The translations under genes and the position numbers were made by a program. A DNA stretch of 6,212 nucleotides from Candidatus Bathyarchaeota archaeon (GTDB taxonomy: Archaea > Thermoproteota > Bathyarchaeia > Bathyarchaeales > B26-1). Under the pieces are notes generated by a model. The model worked only from the letters and a program-made list of their open reading frames with translations, was not told the DNA's origin and did no database searches. The stretch lies in assembly GCA_003662645.1 (NCBI GenBank), contig QMYL01000063.1, positions 1-6,212 on the forward strand, given 5' to 3'. Shown piece by piece: positions 4,458 to 6,212 of the stretch (position 1 is the stretch's first letter; every line of letters begins with the position of its first letter).

Positions 4458-5897
4458 ATGCCCTTAATATCGAAGGTAGTATGTCCAGTCTGTGGATGCT
4501 GCTGCGACGACATCGAGGTCATCGTGGAGAACAACAGAATCGTAGACGTGAGGAACGCATGCGCCATGGGAGCCTCCAAGTTCCTAAACTACTCGAAGCA
4601 CAGGCTGAAGAAACCCCTAATAAGGAGAGGCGGCGAACTCGTCGAGACATCCCTAGATGAAGCGATAAAGAGGAGCGCTAAGATACTAGCCGAGGCCTCT
4701 TACCCAATCCTATACGGCTGGAGCTCAACGAGCTGCGAAGCGATCAGGGTCGGTCTAGAACTGGCCGAGGAGGTTGGAGGAGTAATCGACAACACATCAA
4801 CGACATGCCACGGCCCATCAATACTGGCCATACAGGACGTCGGCCTACCCGGATGCACGCTCGGACAGATAAGGCATAGGGCAGACCTGATCATATACTG
4901 GGGGAGCAACCCATGGAGCGCCCACCCGAGGCATATAGAAAGGTACACAGCCCTCTCAGAGGGTAGGTTTCAGAGGAGCATCTGGAGGCGATTCCTACTT
5001 CGGGTATATGCGACATCGATAAGGAAGAAGCTCCAGAGAGCCCTAGCTCTGGCCTTCCGGAGGAGAGCCCCAGAGACGGAGGAGGCCAGAAGGGGCATAC
5101 CATACACGCTGACCCAGGAGGAGCGGAAGCTCATAGTAGTCGACGTCCGCAGGACTAGATCGGCCGAGATAGCCGACTACTTCATAAAGGTTGAACCAAA
5201 CCGGGACTATGAGGTCCTCCAAGCTCTACGCGCCCTAATCAGAGACGAAACCCTAGATGTAGACGAGGTCGCCGGGGTTCCAGTCGAACTCCTAGAGGAG
5301 GTTGCCGATGTGATGGTTGGCTGCAAGCTTGGGATAATCTTCTTCGGGGTCGGCCTAACGATGAGCGATGGCAAGTTAAGGAACATAGACGCAGCAATCT
5401 CCCTAACTAGGGACCTAAACATGTATACGAAGTTCCTCATAATGCCGATGCGTGGACACTTCAACGTCACCGGGGCGAACGTAGTCTTCACATGGCAGAC
5501 GGGATACCCCTACGCCGTCGACTTCTCGCATGGATACCCCTACTACAACCCCGGTGAGACATCGGTCATAGACATACTATGTCGTGGGGAATCTGACGCA
5601 GCCCTCGTGGTCGCCTCAGACCCGGTTGCAACATTCCCGGGAGAGGCCGTGCGAAACCTGGTTAGGAACCCTCTAATAGTGATTGATCCCCACCCTTCGG
5701 CAACCTCGCTGATGGCTGATGTGGTCATACCGTCAACGTTCGTGGGTATAGAGGCTGAGGGGACGACGTACCGCATGGACCACGTTCCATTACCCCTCAA
5801 GAAGGTTGTGGAACCGCCAGACGGTCTACTCCCTGATGAGGAGATACTGAAACGCATACTTAGAGAGGTGCGTAGGATAAAGCGTGGAGCCGGCTGA
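4458..5897 (+). CDS. fwdB: Formylmethanofuran dehydrogenase catalytic subunit B, with a basic insertion
   Basis: FwdB holds the tungsto- or molybdopterin and one 4Fe-4S cluster, and reduces CO2 to formate for attachment to methanofuran. Cluster ligands are C9, C12, C16 and C35 (CPVCGCCC...NACAMG). The metal-binding cysteine is C117 in NTSTTCHGPS, followed by H118; it is cysteine, not selenocysteine. Further family stretches are ADLIIYWGSNPWSAHPRH (142-159), KLIVVDVRRTRSAEIADYF (224-242), and PHPSATSLMADVVIPS near the C-terminus. At 479 residues it is longer than the usual 430-445; the excess is a lysine/arginine-rich insertion at about 168-215, between HIERY and KLIVVD, probably largely helical. 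The start ATG has GAGGAGGG (4444-4451) 6 bases upstream. It is the second gene of fwdDB. Subunits A, C, F and G are not in the window and must lie elsewhere, if present. Confidence 0.94.
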   Translation: MPLISKVVCPVCGCCCDDIEVIVENNRIVDVRNACAMGASKFLNYSKHRLKKPLIRRGGELVETSLDEAIKRSAKILAEASYPILYGWSSTSCEAIRVGLELAEEVGGVIDNTSTTCHGPSILAIQDVGLPGCTLGQIRHRADLIIYWGSNPWSAHPRHIERYTALSEGRFQRSIWRRFLLRVYATSIRKKLQRALALAFRRRAPETEEARRGIPYTLTQEERKLIVVDVRRTRSAEIADYFIKVEPNRDYEVLQALRALIRDETLDVDEVAGVPVELLEEVADVMVGCKLGIIFFGVGLTMSDGKLRNIDAAISLTRDLNMYTKFLIMPMRGHFNVTGANVVFTWQTGYPYAVDFSHGYPYYNPGETSVIDILCRGESDAALVVASDPVATFPGEAVRNLVRNPLIVIDPHPSATSLMADVVIPSTFVGIEAEGTTYRMDHVPLPLKKVVEPPDGLLPDEEILKRILREVRRIKRGAG

Positions 5898-5932
5898 AAA
5901 AGGAGCACATCAACCCTCTCATGGATGGGCAA

Positions 5933-5979
5933 GGTTAAAAGAGGATTTATGGTATTAGATTCTGAGGGTAGTGGAGGGC
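5933..5979 (+). promoter_or_regulatory. Promoter and ribosome-binding region of the SAH hydrolase gene
   Basis: GTTAAAAGAGGATTTATGG (5934-5952) includes a BRE-like purine run and a GATTTAT TATA-like core, which would start transcription near 5970. GAGGGT at 5964-5969 is 10 bases before the ATG, and GGAGGG at 5973-5978 is too close to act well. A separate promoter here suggests this gene need not depend on the fwdDB transcript. Confidence 0.4.
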
Positions 5980-6212
5980 ATGGCTGAAGAGTATAAGGTT
6001 AAGGACATAAAGTTGGCGGGTGAGGGCAGACTCCTCATAGAGTGGGCATCGAGACACATGCCAGTCCTGAACCAGATAAAGGAGAGGTTCACGAGGGAAC
6101 GGCCCCTGGAGGGCTTGAGGATCGGGGCATGCCTCCATGTGACGAAGGAGACGGCGGTCCTAATAGACGCTTTGAGGGGGGAGACAACCGGTGAGTATTA
6201 CTGGTGCGTAAA
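5980..6212 (+). CDS. ahcY: S-adenosylhomocysteine hydrolase, N-terminal part (cut by window edge)
   Basis: This cytosolic NAD-dependent enzyme splits S-adenosylhomocysteine to adenosine and homocysteine, removing the product that inhibits SAM-dependent methyltransferases. The 77 visible codons match the N-terminus of the family (full length about 410-430): YKVKDIKLAGEGRLLIEWA (5-23), RHMPVLNQIKERF (25-37), then GLRIGACLHVTKETAVLIDA (45-64). H53, T55 and E57 correspond to the substrate-binding residues of the HVT-x-E motif. The end (YYWCV) lies where the family continues to the NPLSTQD motif, just outside the window. It follows fwdB by 82 bases in the same direction. The homocysteine it makes is the methyl acceptor of methionine synthase, which may link it to the C1 genes upstream; that link is inference. 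Confidence 0.93.
   Translation, partial: MAEEYKVKDIKLAGEGRLLIEWASRHMPVLNQIKERFTRERPLEGLRIGACLHVTKETAVLIDALRGETTGEYYWCV

Noticed and set aside
4427..4660. Plus-strand open frame of 77 codons spanning the fwdD/fwdB junction
   Set aside because: It overlaps two certain genes in another frame and is arginine-rich in the way expected of an out-of-frame reading.
4801..4820. Possible selenocysteine at the FwdB metal site
   Set aside because: The codon for residue 117 is TGC, a plain cysteine; there is no in-frame TGA in the gene.
5543..5932. Minus-strand open frame of 129 codons
   Set aside because: It is the antisense of the fwdB 3' half; serine/arginine-rich composition without domain features is typical of antisense frames here.
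1..6212. CRISPR arrays, insertion sequences, attachment sites or toxin-antitoxin genes
   Set aside because: No regularly spaced repeats, transposase-like proteins or terminal inverted repeats were seen. The tRNA has no visible 3' partial duplicate in the window that would suggest integration.

Overview
The window looks like chromosome of a thermophilic archaeon, probably a Thermoproteota/TACK-type lineage; the exact phylum cannot be fixed from sequence alone. The reasons are A/T-rich TATA boxes about 25 bases upstream of genes, GGAGG/GGTG ribosome sites, arginine coded mostly by AGG/AGA, and two hallmark archaeal C1 enzymes (a tetrahydromethanopterin methyltransferase MtrH and a formylmethanofuran dehydrogenase).

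Left part (1-1457). A small thioredoxin-fold-like gene on the minus strand runs off the left edge. It faces away from a plus-strand GNAT acetyltransferase (398-904), with a shared 110-base promoter region between them. The roughly 550-base gap that follows is not empty. On the minus strand it holds a multiply frameshifted remnant of the C-terminal end of a large glycoside hydrolase (GH2/GH106-like jelly-roll part). The remnant runs from the 3' end of the GNAT gene into the promoter of the next gene.

Middle part (1458-3040). A complete class V aminotransferase of the alanine/serine-glyoxylate type is followed by a tRNA-Arg(CCT) gene with its own TATA box and an encoded CCA end.

Right part (3041-6212). 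All genes are on the plus strand: mtrH, then fwdD-fwdB (2 bases apart, one operon), then the 5' end of an S-adenosylhomocysteine hydrolase gene cut by the window edge. Together these concern one-carbon chemistry: reduction of CO2 to (or oxidation from) formylmethanofuran at the FwdB metal site, methyl transfer between tetrahydromethanopterin and a corrinoid by MtrH, and recycling of the methylation by-product to homocysteine. The membrane Mtr subunits A-G and the other Fwd subunits are not in the window. MtrH may therefore act alone as a soluble methyltransferase, in an archaeal Wood-Ljungdahl methyl branch or in methionine synthesis, rather than in the classic energy-conserving complex. No methyl-coenzyme M reductase gene is visible, so methanogenesis cannot be claimed.

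The observations most worth following are the decayed glycoside hydrolase, the lone mtrH in a C1/homocysteine neighbourhood, a basic insertion of about 45 residues in FwdB, and the divergent GNAT/thioredoxin-like pair, which resembles a split form of a known fusion.
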